A stretch of 64,000 nt of DNA from Bosea vaviloviae (GCF_001741865.1 NZ_CP017147.1:4827001-4891000); one strand, 5' to 3'; shown: positions 26,285 through 34,963, numbered from the stretch's first letter. Notes: a model not told the origin generated them from the sequence alone. Numbers and translations are program-made.

Positions 26285-26917
26285 ATGCAAGACCTGCAGA
26301 CCCTGGTTCTCTTTACGGCAGCTTGCGCGGTGCTGACCGCGACGCCGGGTCCCGACATGCTGCTGATCGCTTCGCGCAGCCTGAGCCAGGGCCGCGTCGC
26401 CGGTTTCCTGACTTATACCGGCATCGCGGCGGGCAGCTATCTGCAGGCCTTCGCCGCCGCATTCGGGCTGTCGCAGCTCTTCATCCTGGTTCCTACCGCC
26501 TACGACATCCTGCGCTGGATCGGCGCGGCCTATCTCGCCTGGCTCGCCTGGACGACGCTGCGTTCGAAAACCCCGCTCTTCGCGCCAGACGCCACGGCAA
26601 GCCCCGTCTCGATGCGTCGCATCTTCATGCAGGGCCTGCTGACCAACCTGCTCAATCCCAAAATGGCGCTGTTCATGCTCGCCCTGCTGCCGCAGTTCCT
26701 AAAGCCGGAAGCCGGCTCGGTCGCGCTTCAGGTCATGGTGCTGGCGACGATCCTCAACCTGATGGGGCTGATCACGAATGGCATCGTGATTTTGACCGCA
26801 AGCCGGCTCGGCCACGCCATCGCCAGCCGCCCGCATCTCGCGCGCCTGCCGCAGAAGCTGATGGGCGCGGTCTTCGGCGCGCTGGCGATCAGGCTGGCGG
26901 TCTCGGCCCGCGAGTGA
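26285..26917 (+). CDS. LysE/RhtB family amino-acid exporter
   Basis: A 210-residue inner-membrane protein with six expected helices. The family N-terminus is seen in FTAACAVLTATPGPDMLLIA, and FMQGLLTNLLNPKMALFMLA is the central signature. The start at 26285 follows a purine-rich stretch (GGAGAG) at a suitable distance. Members export amino acids or homoserine lactone-like compounds; the substrate here is unknown. Its stop is 16 nt from the convergent XRE gene. Confidence 0.9.
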   Translation: MQDLQTLVLFTAACAVLTATPGPDMLLIASRSLSQGRVAGFLTYTGIAAGSYLQAFAAAFGLSQLFILVPTAYDILRWIGAAYLAWLAWTTLRSKTPLFAPDATASPVSMRRIFMQGLLTNLLNPKMALFMLALLPQFLKPEAGSVALQVMVLATILNLMGLITNGIVILTASRLGHAIASRPHLARLPQKLMGAVFGALAIRLAVSARE

Positions 26918-26933
26918 GACCCTGGCACGACGC

Positions 26934-27764
26934 CTAGCCGGTTACTGGCAGTTCTTCGACCAGGGACTCGATGAGCCTCCGGTCGGCCGGCGTGGCCGGA
27001 TTGTAGACGATCAGGCTCAGATCCGGCCGGGCATCCACCGCGAAGGCAGAGTACTCCAGGGTGATCGATCCCAGCCTGGGATGACGCAGGCGCTTCACGC
27101 CGTCGCCATGCGTCTGGACATTGTTGTCGCGCCACATCGATGCGAATTCGGGGCTCGCCTGGCTCAACTCGTCGACCAGCTTCGCGACCTCCGCGTCGGC
27201 ACCCGCGCGTGCGGCATCGATCCGGAAAGTAGCCACGACGAAGCGGGCCACGGATTCCCATTCCGACTGCGCGGCGCGGACGCGGGGATCACAGAAGATC
27301 AGGCGCAGGACGTTGCGTTGATCGGGCGGGAGCGCGCCATAGTCGGTCAGTACGGCCGCGGCTGCGCGGTTCCAGGCAACGACGTCCCAGGTCGCCGTCC
27401 TGACGATCGCAGGGCTGTAGGTCAGCACGTCCAGCAGGCGCTGCAATCGCGGCGTGATCGCGTCGCTGCCGCGATAACGGACCTCGGGCGGACGACCGAG
27501 GCCAACAAGGAACAGATGTTCGCGCTCGACATCCGTCAGCGTGAGCGCCCGCGCGATCCGGTCGAGCACGTCCGCCGAGGGACTTCCACCGCGCCCCTGC
27601 TCCAGCCAAGTGTACCAGGTCGCGCTGATATTGGCGCGCTGCGCCACCTCCTCGCGGCGCAGCCCCGCGGTTCGCCGCCGGCCGCCGGCAAGGCCGAAGG
27701 AGGCGGGATCGAGCTTCGTGCGTCGGCTCCTGAGATAGACACCGAGCGAATTGCCGTCGGACAT
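26934..27764 (-). CDS. XRE-family regulator with MmyB-like ligand-binding domain
   Basis: A 276-residue transcription factor. The helix-turn-helix lies at about residues 34-62 (GLRREEVAQRANISATWYTW followed by LEQGRG). The C-terminal MmyB-like PAS-fold domain contains TPRLQRLLDVL and WDVVAWNRAAAAVLTDY. Members usually control a divergent oxidoreductase gene. Here the divergent neighbour is an SDR gene that has lost its 5' half, so the regulator may have lost its original target. Confidence 0.9.
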   Translation of the reverse strand: MSDGNSLGVYLRSRRTKLDPASFGLAGGRRRTAGLRREEVAQRANISATWYTWLEQGRGGSPSADVLDRIARALTLTDVEREHLFLVGLGRPPEVRYRGSDAITPRLQRLLDVLTYSPAIVRTATWDVVAWNRAAAAVLTDYGALPPDQRNVLRLIFCDPRVRAAQSEWESVARFVVATFRIDAARAGADAEVAKLVDELSQASPEFASMWRDNNVQTHGDGVKRLRHPRLGSITLEYSAFAVDARPDLSLIVYNPATPADRRLIESLVEELPVTG

Positions 27765-27807
27765 CGCGGCTCACCCTGTTAGCAATTATACCGGGATAAG
27801 ATCGCTA

Positions 27808-28296
27808 CTTTACCCGAATATTCAGGCGGCAGCGCGAGCGCTGGCGGAGCGCGGCGTACGCGCGGCAACGATCCGGCTCGCGCCCTCGGTCCACGGCCTT
27901 GGCGACCACGGCTTCATCCCGATCCTGATTGCGATGGCGCGTGAGAAAGGCGTATCGGCCTATATCGGCGAGGGCCAGAACCGCTGGGCCGGCGTGCACC
28001 GGCTGGACGCCGCGCGCCTCTACCGGCTCGCACTCGAACAGGGCGCCACCGAGCCCGCCTATCACGCGGTCGCCGACGAAGGCACGCCCTTCAAGGATAT
28101 CGCCGGGGTGATCGGTCGCCGACTCTGCCTGCCCGTCGAATCGCGTGGCCGCGAGCATTTCGGCTGGTTCGCCGACTTCGCAGGCGCGGATATGGCGGCG
28201 TCGAGCGCGCTCACACGGTCGCTGCTCGGTTGGGAGCCGACCGGCTCGGACCTGCTCAGCGATATCGGTCAGCCCGGCTACTATGCCGTTCGATGA
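27808..28296 (+). pseudogene. C-terminal fragment of an extended SDR (NAD-dependent epimerase/dehydratase-like)
   Basis: From about 27808 the reading frame encodes the second half of an atypical extended SDR: ALAERGVRAATIRLAPSVHG, GVHRLDAARLYRLALEQG, YHAVADEGTPFKDIAGVIGR, and LLGWEPTGSDLLSDIG. The Rossmann N-terminus with the glycine motif and the YxxxK active site are absent. Only the regulator's promoter region lies upstream, so a deletion has removed roughly 120-130 codons. An ATG-initiated frame from 27751 exists by chance, but its first ~19 residues are not SDR-like. Confidence 0.8.
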
Positions 28297-28360
28297 GGAT
28301 TTCACATGGAATCACAAAGTGATCCATCTGAAACCTGAATCCGTCTCTCAACCAAGAGTG

Positions 28361-28410
28361 AGAGCAGGATCTATGCGAAAACCGGTTCCCACTTTTTCGC
28401 ATCCTGCTCT
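28361..28410. repeat. Short palindromic repeat (AGAGCAGGAT ... ATCCTGCTCT)
   Basis: A 50-nt element with perfect 10-bp ends (28361-28370 and 28401-28410) and an inner ATGCGAAAaccggttcccacTTTTTCGCAT. It resembles a very widespread element of the order built around ACCGGTTCCCACTTTT. It sits just beyond the stop of the small secreted protein. Confidence 0.8.
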
Positions 28411-28756
28411 AGCGCAGCCAGGACGGGGCGACATAGCCGACGCAGCGCAGCTCTCCGCGCCTAGGGTTCACCACCTCGAAGGCCGGGACGGGGCAGTTGT
28501 TCGCGGGCGCCGGCTCCTTGAGTTCGGTGATGCTGCCATTGCCGGGACGAAGCTTGCGGAGCGTCCAGGTCGAGCCCCCTGAATAATATTGCGAGCTGAG
28601 TTGCCAACCCTGAGCCATGACCTCTTCGCTGAGCAACGGGACCGACAGCGCGAAGGCACAAGCTCCTCCGGCCAAGGCATTCGCGAGCCGTTTCAAGACC
28701 GGACGGGAGGATGCCGGAGCGGCATCTGCGTTCGCTTTCGGGGCGTTCTGTGTCAT
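28409..28756 (-). CDS. Small hypothetical secreted or membrane-anchored protein
   Basis: A 115-residue protein with a hydrophobic segment (ALAGGACAFALSVPLLSEEV) near residues 27-46 that could be a signal peptide or anchor. A Trp/Ser/Gly-rich mature part follows, with two cysteines (NNCPVPAFEV and LRCVGYVAP). I do not recognise a family. The start at 28756 (MTQNAPKANADAAPASSRP) is chosen over one 13 codons upstream because it gives a normal leader. The last two bases overlap the palindrome at 28361-28410. Confidence 0.55.
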   Translation of the reverse strand: MTQNAPKANADAAPASSRPVLKRLANALAGGACAFALSVPLLSEEVMAQGWQLSSQYYSGGSTWTLRKLRPGNGSITELKEPAPANNCPVPAFEVVNPRRGELRCVGYVAPSWLR

Positions 28757-29065
28757 CGGGGGACATCCAAAATTGCGCTGCCCCCAAAGCTGCAATCATG
28801 ACGCCGGGGAAAGTGCGCTGGATGTTGCCCCCGGAACCACGCCATCATTCCGAACCACCACCCTGACCCTGGCGAAAGGTCGAAGGGTCGCGGCTTGCCA
28901 ACTCCGCCATGATTGCCGGCCGGGCTGAGACGGTCGCCCGCAGCACAGCCCGGTGCTTTCCTCAGGGCAAACTATGCGCCCATGGGCGGTCGCCGGCTCC
29001 CCGGCTATCGTCCTCGCCCGGCGGAATGGAATGTCGGCACGGCGCTCTCGCCCCGCTCGTGCGAC
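28757..29065. other. Gene-free stretch
   Basis: About 309 nt between the small secreted protein and the GFA-family gene. The open frames here are short and without family features. I see no repeat, RNA gene or clear hairpin. Confidence 0.5.
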
Positions 29066-29458
29066 CTACTCCTCAAAGCGGCCCGTGGCGTCGCGATCGC
29101 GCTCATATCGCCGCTTGAGCGGAAACGGCGGCAACCAGGCTTCGCGGCGGATGGTCCAGAGCTCGTAAGTCGGCATCAACTGGTCGGGGGCATCCAGCGA
29201 TCCCAGGTGCACTTCGATTTCGTCGGCGCTGCGTGCGAAAACGGGCGAGCCGCAGCGGGGACAGAAAAACCGCCCGGCGTAGTCGCGTGTTTCGCCATCG
29301 ATCGTCACCGCATCCTGTGGGAACACCGCGGAAGCGTGGAAAAGAGCCCCGTGATGCTTGCGGCAGTCGAGACAGTGACAGAGGCCGACCCGGTATGGGC
29401 GTCCCGACGCCACAATCCGGACATTGCCGCACAGGCAGCCGCCCGTGAACCGGTCCAT
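29066..29458 (-). CDS. GFA-family zinc-binding protein (Mss4-like fold)
   Basis: A 130-residue protein of the glutathione-dependent formaldehyde-activating enzyme/CENP-V family. The zinc ligands are visible as GGCLCGNVR, CHCLDCRKHHG and FFCPRCGSP. The start at 29458 (MDRFTGGCLCGNV) is canonical. Most family members do not have proven formaldehyde chemistry, so the function is best left open. The neighbours give no pathway. Confidence 0.88.
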   Translation of the reverse strand: MDRFTGGCLCGNVRIVASGRPYRVGLCHCLDCRKHHGALFHASAVFPQDAVTIDGETRDYAGRFFCPRCGSPVFARSADEIEVHLGSLDAPDQLMPTYELWTIRREAWLPPFPLKRRYERDRDATGRFEE

Positions 29459-29617
29459 GCTGCGTCTCCTCCAAAATCGAGCGGTCGGGATGCTAACAAC
29501 GAACCCCATCGAGCGTCCATGACGGCCGATCACGTAGCGCGCGCGATCGCGGCAGATGATGAGCGACGATAGAGCAACACGATCGCCTGGGCAGAAAGCC
29601 GACGGCTCGTCGCTCGG

Positions 29618-30883
29618 TCAGGCTTTCGATTTCTCGTCCGCATCGCGCTGGTAGACGGCGAAGAAGGCTTTGCCCATCAGCGTGGTCTCGCCGTCGATGC
29701 ATGTCTGGAGAACGGCCGCGCGGATGCCTTGAATCCGCGCGTCCTCCGGAGCCGCCGCCCCGGCGAATTCGGCAAGCTGAGCCGCAAGCCGCGTCTGGCC
29801 TTCCCCGGACAGGGTAGCGGCCCGCTCGGCAAGCTTGTCGGCGCCGCCCGCGAGTCGCGCCAACTCCGCTGCCAGATCGGCAGTCCGCGCCGGCTTCAGA
29901 TGCGCCGGATCGCCATCGAACCAGCCGGCGTAGAAATGGTAGATGGCCCGAACCAGGAATTCGGGATCGTCATATTTCGGCAGCAGATAGGGCTTGGCCA
30001 GATAGCGTGGCGGGACTTTGACCGCGTGCAGCACGTCATCGAGCGTGGCGCCCTGATTGATCAATCGGAGCGTCTCGCTCGTCAGATATTCGAGCGCCTC
30101 GGCGCCGTCCCGCAGCACCTGCGCCGCCCGCTCCTTGCCGAAAATCACCGGCCCATGGCCCGGGATCAGGATCTCCGGCTCGAGCTCTTCCATGCGCCGC
30201 AACGCGACCGCCCAATCCGCCGCATAACGCTGGACCTTGCGCGGGTTGCCCGCATTCGGAAACACCCAGATCACGAAGTCGCCGCTCGCCAGAACGCGAC
30301 GCTTCGGCAACCAGACGAAGCTGGCGTCGTCGGTTTCGCCACGCCCGTGGAAGAGCGTGATCTCCTCTCCGCCGATCGTGAGCGACAAGCTGTCGTCATA
30401 GACCTCGTCAGGCTGTCGCTGGCCGATCGGGTAGACATAGTCCGGCTTGTTGAATTGCTGGCCCTGAACGAGGCTGTTGAAGCCGTGCGACGCTTCGTAT
30501 CGCTCCATGCGGCGCCGCACGTTCCGGTGAGCGACGATGCGCGGCCTGGGGCGGCCCCTCGCATCAGCTTCCTCGTCGATGAGCGTGATGCCGCTGGTGT
30601 GGTCGATATGGCCATGGGTGTAGATCACGGTGTGAACCGGGCTGTCGTCCCAGCTTCGCACGACGTCCAGCGTCTGGGCTGCGGTATCGGGCTTGGCCGT
30701 GTCGATCAGGACGAGCCCGGCATCGGTGCGGATAGCCGTGACGCTGCCGCAGAAATACGTCGTATGGACGGTGATGATGTTCTCCGCGACCTGCGTGATC
30801 GCCCCCTTGGACACCGCCGCCGTCCATTCCTCCATCCGGGCGGCGCCGCTCCAGAGCCGCTCGAACAACGCGTCGTGAGCCAT
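29618..30883 (-). CDS. MBL-fold hydrolase with alkylsulfatase-type dimerisation domain
   Basis: A 421-residue metallo-beta-lactamase-fold protein. The zinc motif is YTHGHIDHTSG near residue 90, further ligands are likely in FHGRGETDDASF and LIPGHGPVIF. The segment YDDPEFLVRAIYHFYAGWFD followed by GDPAHL is the mark of the alkyl sulfatase dimerisation domain. Full-length SdsA1-type alkyl sulfatases are about 650 residues and end in an SCP2-like domain, which is lacking or much reduced here. No signal peptide is seen, so it is probably cytoplasmic. The substrate is unknown. Confidence 0.85.
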   Translation of the reverse strand: MAHDALFERLWSGAARMEEWTAAVSKGAITQVAENIITVHTTYFCGSVTAIRTDAGLVLIDTAKPDTAAQTLDVVRSWDDSPVHTVIYTHGHIDHTSGITLIDEEADARGRPRPRIVAHRNVRRRMERYEASHGFNSLVQGQQFNKPDYVYPIGQRQPDEVYDDSLSLTIGGEEITLFHGRGETDDASFVWLPKRRVLASGDFVIWVFPNAGNPRKVQRYAADWAVALRRMEELEPEILIPGHGPVIFGKERAAQVLRDGAEALEYLTSETLRLINQGATLDDVLHAVKVPPRYLAKPYLLPKYDDPEFLVRAIYHFYAGWFDGDPAHLKPARTADLAAELARLAGGADKLAERAATLSGEGQTRLAAQLAEFAGAAAPEDARIQGIRAAVLQTCIDGETTLMGKAFFAVYQRDADEKSKA

Positions 30884-31042
30884 CCCGAATTCCCTCTCAA
30901 CCGAGCTGCACTTTCTTGCTTAGCACTGCCGACAGAGGAGTGAAGCCCGGGCAAGGAGGATGCTGACAGGCCGCGTCAGCTATGGCACGCGGACAGCCCG
31001 GGCACCCGCCTTATGCTCGACGACCGCCGGCAAATCCGGCCG

Positions 31043-31753
31043 TCACCAGAGGCCGGGGACCAATCGCCACTGCACCCGGCGGGCATAATCGTCATAGCCA
31101 GGAAGCTCGGCCCGCAACAGCTGGTCTTCCCATGACGTGCGCAGGACGAGCACCGCCGCCGCCAGAGCGGCGGGAACGAGCGCCCAGAGCGAGCCCAGCG
31201 CGAGCGCCATGCCGAAAAACAGGAACAGCGCGGCGATATAGCCGGGGTGGCGCACGAAACGGTAGGGACCGCTGTCGATCACGCGCTGATGCCGCTCGGA
31301 CTGGATCCGGACGCCCGGCTCGAAATACGGGTTCATCGCCTGCGCCCAGCCCGTCACCGCAATGCCCGCCAGCACGGCGACATAGCCCGACAGCACCGCC
31401 CAGGCCGGCACAACCGACCAGTGGAACCGCCCGGCATCGAGCGCCGCGACCGGCAGGACCGCGACCATCGCCGGCAGGATGACCGCAAGCAGCGCCTTGT
31501 CCCAGCTTTTCGTGCCCGCCTGGAAGCGGCTGCGTGCGCGGTAGATGATCGGATTGACCCAGGCGAGCACCAGGGCCGAAGCTCCGAAGCCCGAAATCAG
31601 AACCGCAAGGAAGACCCATCCGGGCCGCCAGGCGATCGTGCCGGCAGGCCAGAAGATCAATCCAAGCAGCGAAAGCGGCAGGCCGATCGCATAGGCGATG
31701 GCCGTGCCGCGCGACATCGCGCTCGGCTCCCGGGGCGTTTCGGTCTGTTCCAT
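31043..31753 (-). CDS. Isoprenylcysteine carboxyl methyltransferase-like membrane protein
   Basis: A 236-residue integral membrane protein of the ICMT/PEMT-like family. The C-terminal half has the family SAM-site pattern GPYRFVRHPGYIAALFLFFG and SWEDQLLRAELPGYDDYARR. Five to six membrane helices are expected. The start at 31753 is preceded by GAAGGAG, a good ribosome site. Bacterial members methylate unknown small substrates. It lies about 100 nt downstream of a GbsR/MarR-like regulator on the same strand and is probably its target. Confidence 0.87.
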   Translation of the reverse strand: MEQTETPREPSAMSRGTAIAYAIGLPLSLLGLIFWPAGTIAWRPGWVFLAVLISGFGASALVLAWVNPIIYRARSRFQAGTKSWDKALLAVILPAMVAVLPVAALDAGRFHWSVVPAWAVLSGYVAVLAGIAVTGWAQAMNPYFEPGVRIQSERHQRVIDSGPYRFVRHPGYIAALFLFFGMALALGSLWALVPAALAAAVLVLRTSWEDQLLRAELPGYDDYARRVQWRLVPGLW

Positions 31754-31857
31754 GTCACGCACTCCTTCGGCAAAATTGTCTCCAGGCTGGCTTTGGCCCA
31801 AAGCTGACTTGGCCCAAGACTGACTTGATCCATGCGAGGGAACGCCGATCGATCGCC

Positions 31858-32307
31858 TCAGGATCGCGGCGTCTTCGCGCGCCACTGCTCGAGCGCTGCC
31901 TCCATCGCCTGGCGTATCGCCAGGTAGAACTCGGCCATGTCCTCGAGGCGGTCCCGAACCCCTCCCGACGCGACGGTGCCTGCGCCGTTCCTGAGGAGCG
32001 CGGCGAGCGCATCCAGCAGGCGGTTCTGCTCGGTCAGCATGCCCTCGTAATTATCGGACACCGCGTACAAGGCGCGCTTACTGCCGCGCTCGCCATGACG
32101 CCGGGCGAGCCTGTATGTTTCCAGCAATCGCGCGGCGACGCTGGCGCTGCTCTTGCTGATCTCGAGCTCGGCGGTGATGCGATCGAGGCTGACCGGCTCG
32201 GCGCGGAGCAGCAGATAGCCGTAGAGGCGCGCCGCTGTCTGGGGCACGCCCCAGGGGATCAACAACCGGGCGGCGTCCTCGATGAAGCGTTGTTCGGCCG
32301 TCGCCAT
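31858..32307 (-). CDS. GbsR/MarR-like transcriptional regulator
   Basis: A 149-residue winged-helix protein. IPWGVPQTAARLYGYLLLRA and ITAELEISKSSASVAARLLE form the HTH, with the wing at HGERGSKRALYAV, the GbsR-like arrangement. A helical dimerisation tail follows. I chose the start MATAEQRFIEDAARLL at 32307. An in-frame ATG at 32331 lies inside a perfect palindrome and would be poor. The palindrome just upstream suggests autoregulation, and the next gene on the strand (the ICMT-like protein) is a likely target. Confidence 0.88.
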   Translation of the reverse strand: MATAEQRFIEDAARLLIPWGVPQTAARLYGYLLLRAEPVSLDRITAELEISKSSASVAARLLETYRLARRHGERGSKRALYAVSDNYEGMLTEQNRLLDALAALLRNGAGTVASGGVRDRLEDMAEFYLAIRQAMEAALEQWRAKTPRS

Positions 32308-32313
32308 GCGCTT

Positions 32314-32349
32314 ATTCGCTATATTCGGCATTTTCCGAATATAGCGAAT
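32314..32349. promoter_or_regulatory. Perfect palindrome upstream of the GbsR/MarR-like gene (probable operator)
   Basis: ATTCGCTATATTCGG (32314-32328) and CCGAATATAGCGAAT (32335-32349) are perfect 15-bp inverted arms around CATTTT. Its position 6 nt before the start and its AT-rich character against the GC-rich background fit an autoregulatory site. Confidence 0.8.
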
Positions 32350-32451
32350 ATAATGCGTATGTCCAACGTGCGAAGCTGGTCGGAGGAAATCCCATGCCCG
32401 CCACATAAGGCGCGCCTACCGGAATACGGCCCTTCCCTGCACCACGATCCC

Positions 32452-33227
32452 CTACCCCGCCAATCGCCCCAGCGCCGGGCCGATCTCGGCCCGAACCACG
32501 AGATCGGCGATGGCGTCGAGCTCCGTTGGCTCGCGGTTGACGATGACGAGTTTCGCGCAATTGCGCTTGGCGATGACGGGCATCGCCGCGGCGGGAAAGA
32601 CGACGAGCGAAGAGCCGACCACGAGGAAGAGATCAGCCTGCAGCGTCAGAGATCAGCCTGCAGCGTCAGCGCATGGGCTCGCTGCATCTGGATCTGCGGC
32701 ATCGCCTGACCAAACGAGATCGTCGCCGATTTGACCTGGCCGCCGCACATGATGCAGCGCGGCGGTTCGCCCGTCGCCTCGAAGGCCGGTCTGATCGCGG
32801 CGAGTTCATGACGCCAGCCGCAGGTCAGGCACGTAGCGTAGGTGCCGTTGCCGTGCAGTTCGACGATGCGCTCATCGGGAACGCCTGAGGCCTGATGCAG
32901 GCCGTCGATATTCTGGGTGACGATGCCGGGCGAGCGGCCCTCGCTCACCAACCGCGCCAAAGCGCGGTGGCCACGATTGGGGCCGGCGCCGGCGAAATGG
33001 TCGTCCATTGCGAATTTGCGCCGCCAGGCCTCGATGCGCGCCTCGCGGCTGGCGGTGAAGGCGGCAAACGGGATCGGCTTGTGAACCATCCAGGGCGAAC
33101 CTGGCGTGCGGAAATCCGGCACGCCGGATTCAGTCGAGATGCCGGCTCCGGTAAAGCCGACGATCACGGCTGCCCGGTCGAGCATGGCATGGAGTTCGTC
33201 GATGGCGTCGTTGATCTCGTCCTGCAT
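32452..33227 (-). pseudogene. Sir2-family NAD-dependent deacylase, broken by a 20-bp tandem duplication
   Basis: The first 190 codons are a normal sirtuin: GFTGAGISTESGVPDFR, TQNIDGLHQASG, the catalytic ELHGNGTYATC, and zinc ligands in CLTC and CIMC. After ALTLQADL the frame hits a stop. The cause is an exact 20-bp tandem duplication (32628-32647 and 32648-32667). Removing one copy restores a 251-residue protein ending FLVVGSSLVVFPAAAMPVIA ... GPALGRLAG with a stop at 32452. The lost part includes the GSSL strand that completes the NAD pocket, so the truncated protein should be inactive. Confidence 0.92.
32628..32667. repeat. Exact 20-bp tandem duplication inside the sirtuin gene
   Basis: Unit AGAGATCAGCCTGCAGCGTC at 32628-32647, repeated without change at 32648-32667. 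The unit is not a multiple of three and shifts the frame. No divergence between copies points to a recent event or an assembly artefact. Confidence 0.95.
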
Positions 33228-33323
33228 GCGCAATGATATGGGGTGATAACTCGCCCGCGTCCAAGCTGATTGACGGGGATGGCTGATTGACGAGGGCGCC
33301 GCCGCATCCCAAAGCTGCCTGCC

Positions 33324-34511
33324 ATGTTGAAGACGCCGCAAGCTACCTTGAATCCCGACCTCCTCGGCACCGGTACGCCTCCGATCCCGGAGGCCCAAGG
33401 CTGGGCGCGCGCCTATGACGGCCGCAACGGGCCGCTGATCGACCTGTCTCAGGCCGTGCCGGGCTCACCGCCGCCGCAGGAGCTGCTGCAGCGCCTCGGT
33501 GAGGCCGCCGCCGCGACCGACAGCGCCCGCTATGGCGCGATCACCGGCGATCTCGCTTTGCGCGAGGCCTATGCGAAGGAGATCGGGAGTATCTACGGCG
33601 CGCGTTTTTCGCCCAGTGAGATCGCGATCACCTCGGGCTGCAACCAGGCTTATGTCATCACGATGATGGCGCTGGCCCGGGCCGGCGACAATGTGCTCCT
33701 GCCGACGCCCTGGTACTTCAACCACGAGATGACGCTGACCATGCTCGGCGTCGAGCCCAAGCCTCTGCCCTGCGATCCCGCCGCCGGCTTCGTGCCGGAT
33801 GTCGCCGACGCCGAAAAATTGATCGACGCCCGCACCCGCGCCATCGTGCTGGTGACGCCCAACAACCCGACCGGCGCAGTCTATCCGGCCGCGACCATCG
33901 CCGCCTTCGCCGAGCTCTGTGCACGGCGCGGGCTCTGGCTCGTGCTCGACGAAACCTATCGCGATTTCCTGCCCGAAGGCGTTGCCAGGCCACATGAGAT
34001 CTTTGCCGCAAGCACTTGGCAAGACTCCGTCATCGGACTCTACAGCTTCTCCAAGGCCTATGCCGTGCCGGGCTGGCGCCTGGGTGCGATCACGGCAGGC
34101 GAAAAGGTCGTCGCGCAGATCGGCAAGGTGCTCGACTGCGTCCAGATCAGTCCCGTGCGCGCCGGCCAGGCGGCGATCACCTGGGGCATCGACGGCATCC
34201 GCGCCTGGCGCGAGGCCAACCGCGTCGAGATCAATGCCCGCGCCGCCTTGTTCCGCGCCGCGATGGCCCCGCTCGAAGGCTGGCGCGTGCTCGCAGCGGG
34301 AGCCTATTTCGCTTATGTCGCACATCCCTTCGCGGGCGTGCCGGCAGCTGATGTCGCGCGCAGGCTGGTTGAAGAGCGCGGAGTGCTCGCCCTGCCCGGC
34401 CCCTATTTCGGCCCGGCCCAGGAGCAGCATCTGCGCGTCGCCATCGCCAATGTCGCAGCCGACAGGATTGGCGGGTTGAACGAAAGACTGCGTGGATTCG
34501 CCCTCGGTTGA
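33324..34511 (+). CDS. PLP-dependent aminotransferase, class I/II
   Basis: A 395-residue fold-type I aminotransferase. The cofactor lysine is in YSFSKAYAVPGWRLGAI near residue 247. VTPNNPTGAVYP supplies the Asn and LVLDETYRDF the Asp that hold the cofactor, and the C-terminal substrate Arg is in QEQHLRVAIAN. The amino donor and acceptor are not evident. It is divergent from the sirtuin across 96 nt. A small LprI-like gene follows on the same strand. Confidence 0.92.
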   Translation: MLKTPQATLNPDLLGTGTPPIPEAQGWARAYDGRNGPLIDLSQAVPGSPPPQELLQRLGEAAAATDSARYGAITGDLALREAYAKEIGSIYGARFSPSEIAITSGCNQAYVITMMALARAGDNVLLPTPWYFNHEMTLTMLGVEPKPLPCDPAAGFVPDVADAEKLIDARTRAIVLVTPNNPTGAVYPAATIAAFAELCARRGLWLVLDETYRDFLPEGVARPHEIFAASTWQDSVIGLYSFSKAYAVPGWRLGAITAGEKVVAQIGKVLDCVQISPVRAGQAAITWGIDGIRAWREANRVEINARAALFRAAMAPLEGWRVLAAGAYFAYVAHPFAGVPAADVARRLVEERGVLALPGPYFGPAQEQHLRVAIANVAADRIGGLNERLRGFALG

Positions 34512-34537
34512 AGCGTCGAACAGGAGGGAGCCCCGCA

Positions 34538-34963
34538 ATGTGGTTCGATATCCGAAAGGCGACCATATGCCTCGGCGTCATGGCCGTGCTCGCGGGCGCC
34601 GCACAGCCGGGCGCCGCACAGCCGGGCACCTTGGAAGAGAACTTTTCTCCCACCTACCAGAAATGCATGGAAGCAAGCGGCGGCGTCACCGTGGCAATGC
34701 TCGATTGCGGGGCAGCCGAATACAGGACGCTCGATGCCGAGCTCAACGCCGCCTATCGCGGCGCGTCGGCCAATCTGACGCCGGATCAGCGCAACCTGCT
34801 GCGCAATACCCAGCGCGCCTGGCTGGCGCATCGTGATGCCACCTGCTCCTTCATGACGGGCCTGCGCGACCGCGGCACGATGGCGTCATTGAGCGACCAG
34901 AGCTGCCTCCTGAAGGCGACCGCGGAACGCACGAAATGGTTGAAAGACCTCTCGCCTCCGTAG
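34538..34963 (+). CDS. LprI/DUF1311-family secreted protein (lysozyme-inhibitor-like)
   Basis: A 141-residue exported protein. A leader (KATICLGVMAVLAGAAQPGA) is followed by a DUF1311 domain with SPTYQKCMEASGG, MLDCGAAEYRTLDAELNAAY, LRNTQRAWLAHRDATCSF and DQSCLL, including four conserved cysteines. The start at 34538 has AGGAGGG 9 nt upstream. LprI of Mycobacterium inhibits lysozyme; activity here is not shown. The leader end is encoded by a 15-nt tandem repeat. Confidence 0.87.
   Translation: MWFDIRKATICLGVMAVLAGAAQPGAAQPGTLEENFSPTYQKCMEASGGVTVAMLDCGAAEYRTLDAELNAAYRGASANLTPDQRNLLRNTQRAWLAHRDATCSFMTGLRDRGTMASLSDQSCLLKATAERTKWLKDLSPP
34596..34625. repeat. 15-nt tandem duplication in the leader of the LprI-like gene
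   Basis: Two exact copies of GCGCCGCACAGCCGG (34596-34610, 34611-34625) encode a doubled five-residue Ala-Gln-Pro-Gly unit at the likely signal peptide cleavage region. The frame is kept. Confidence 0.9.
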
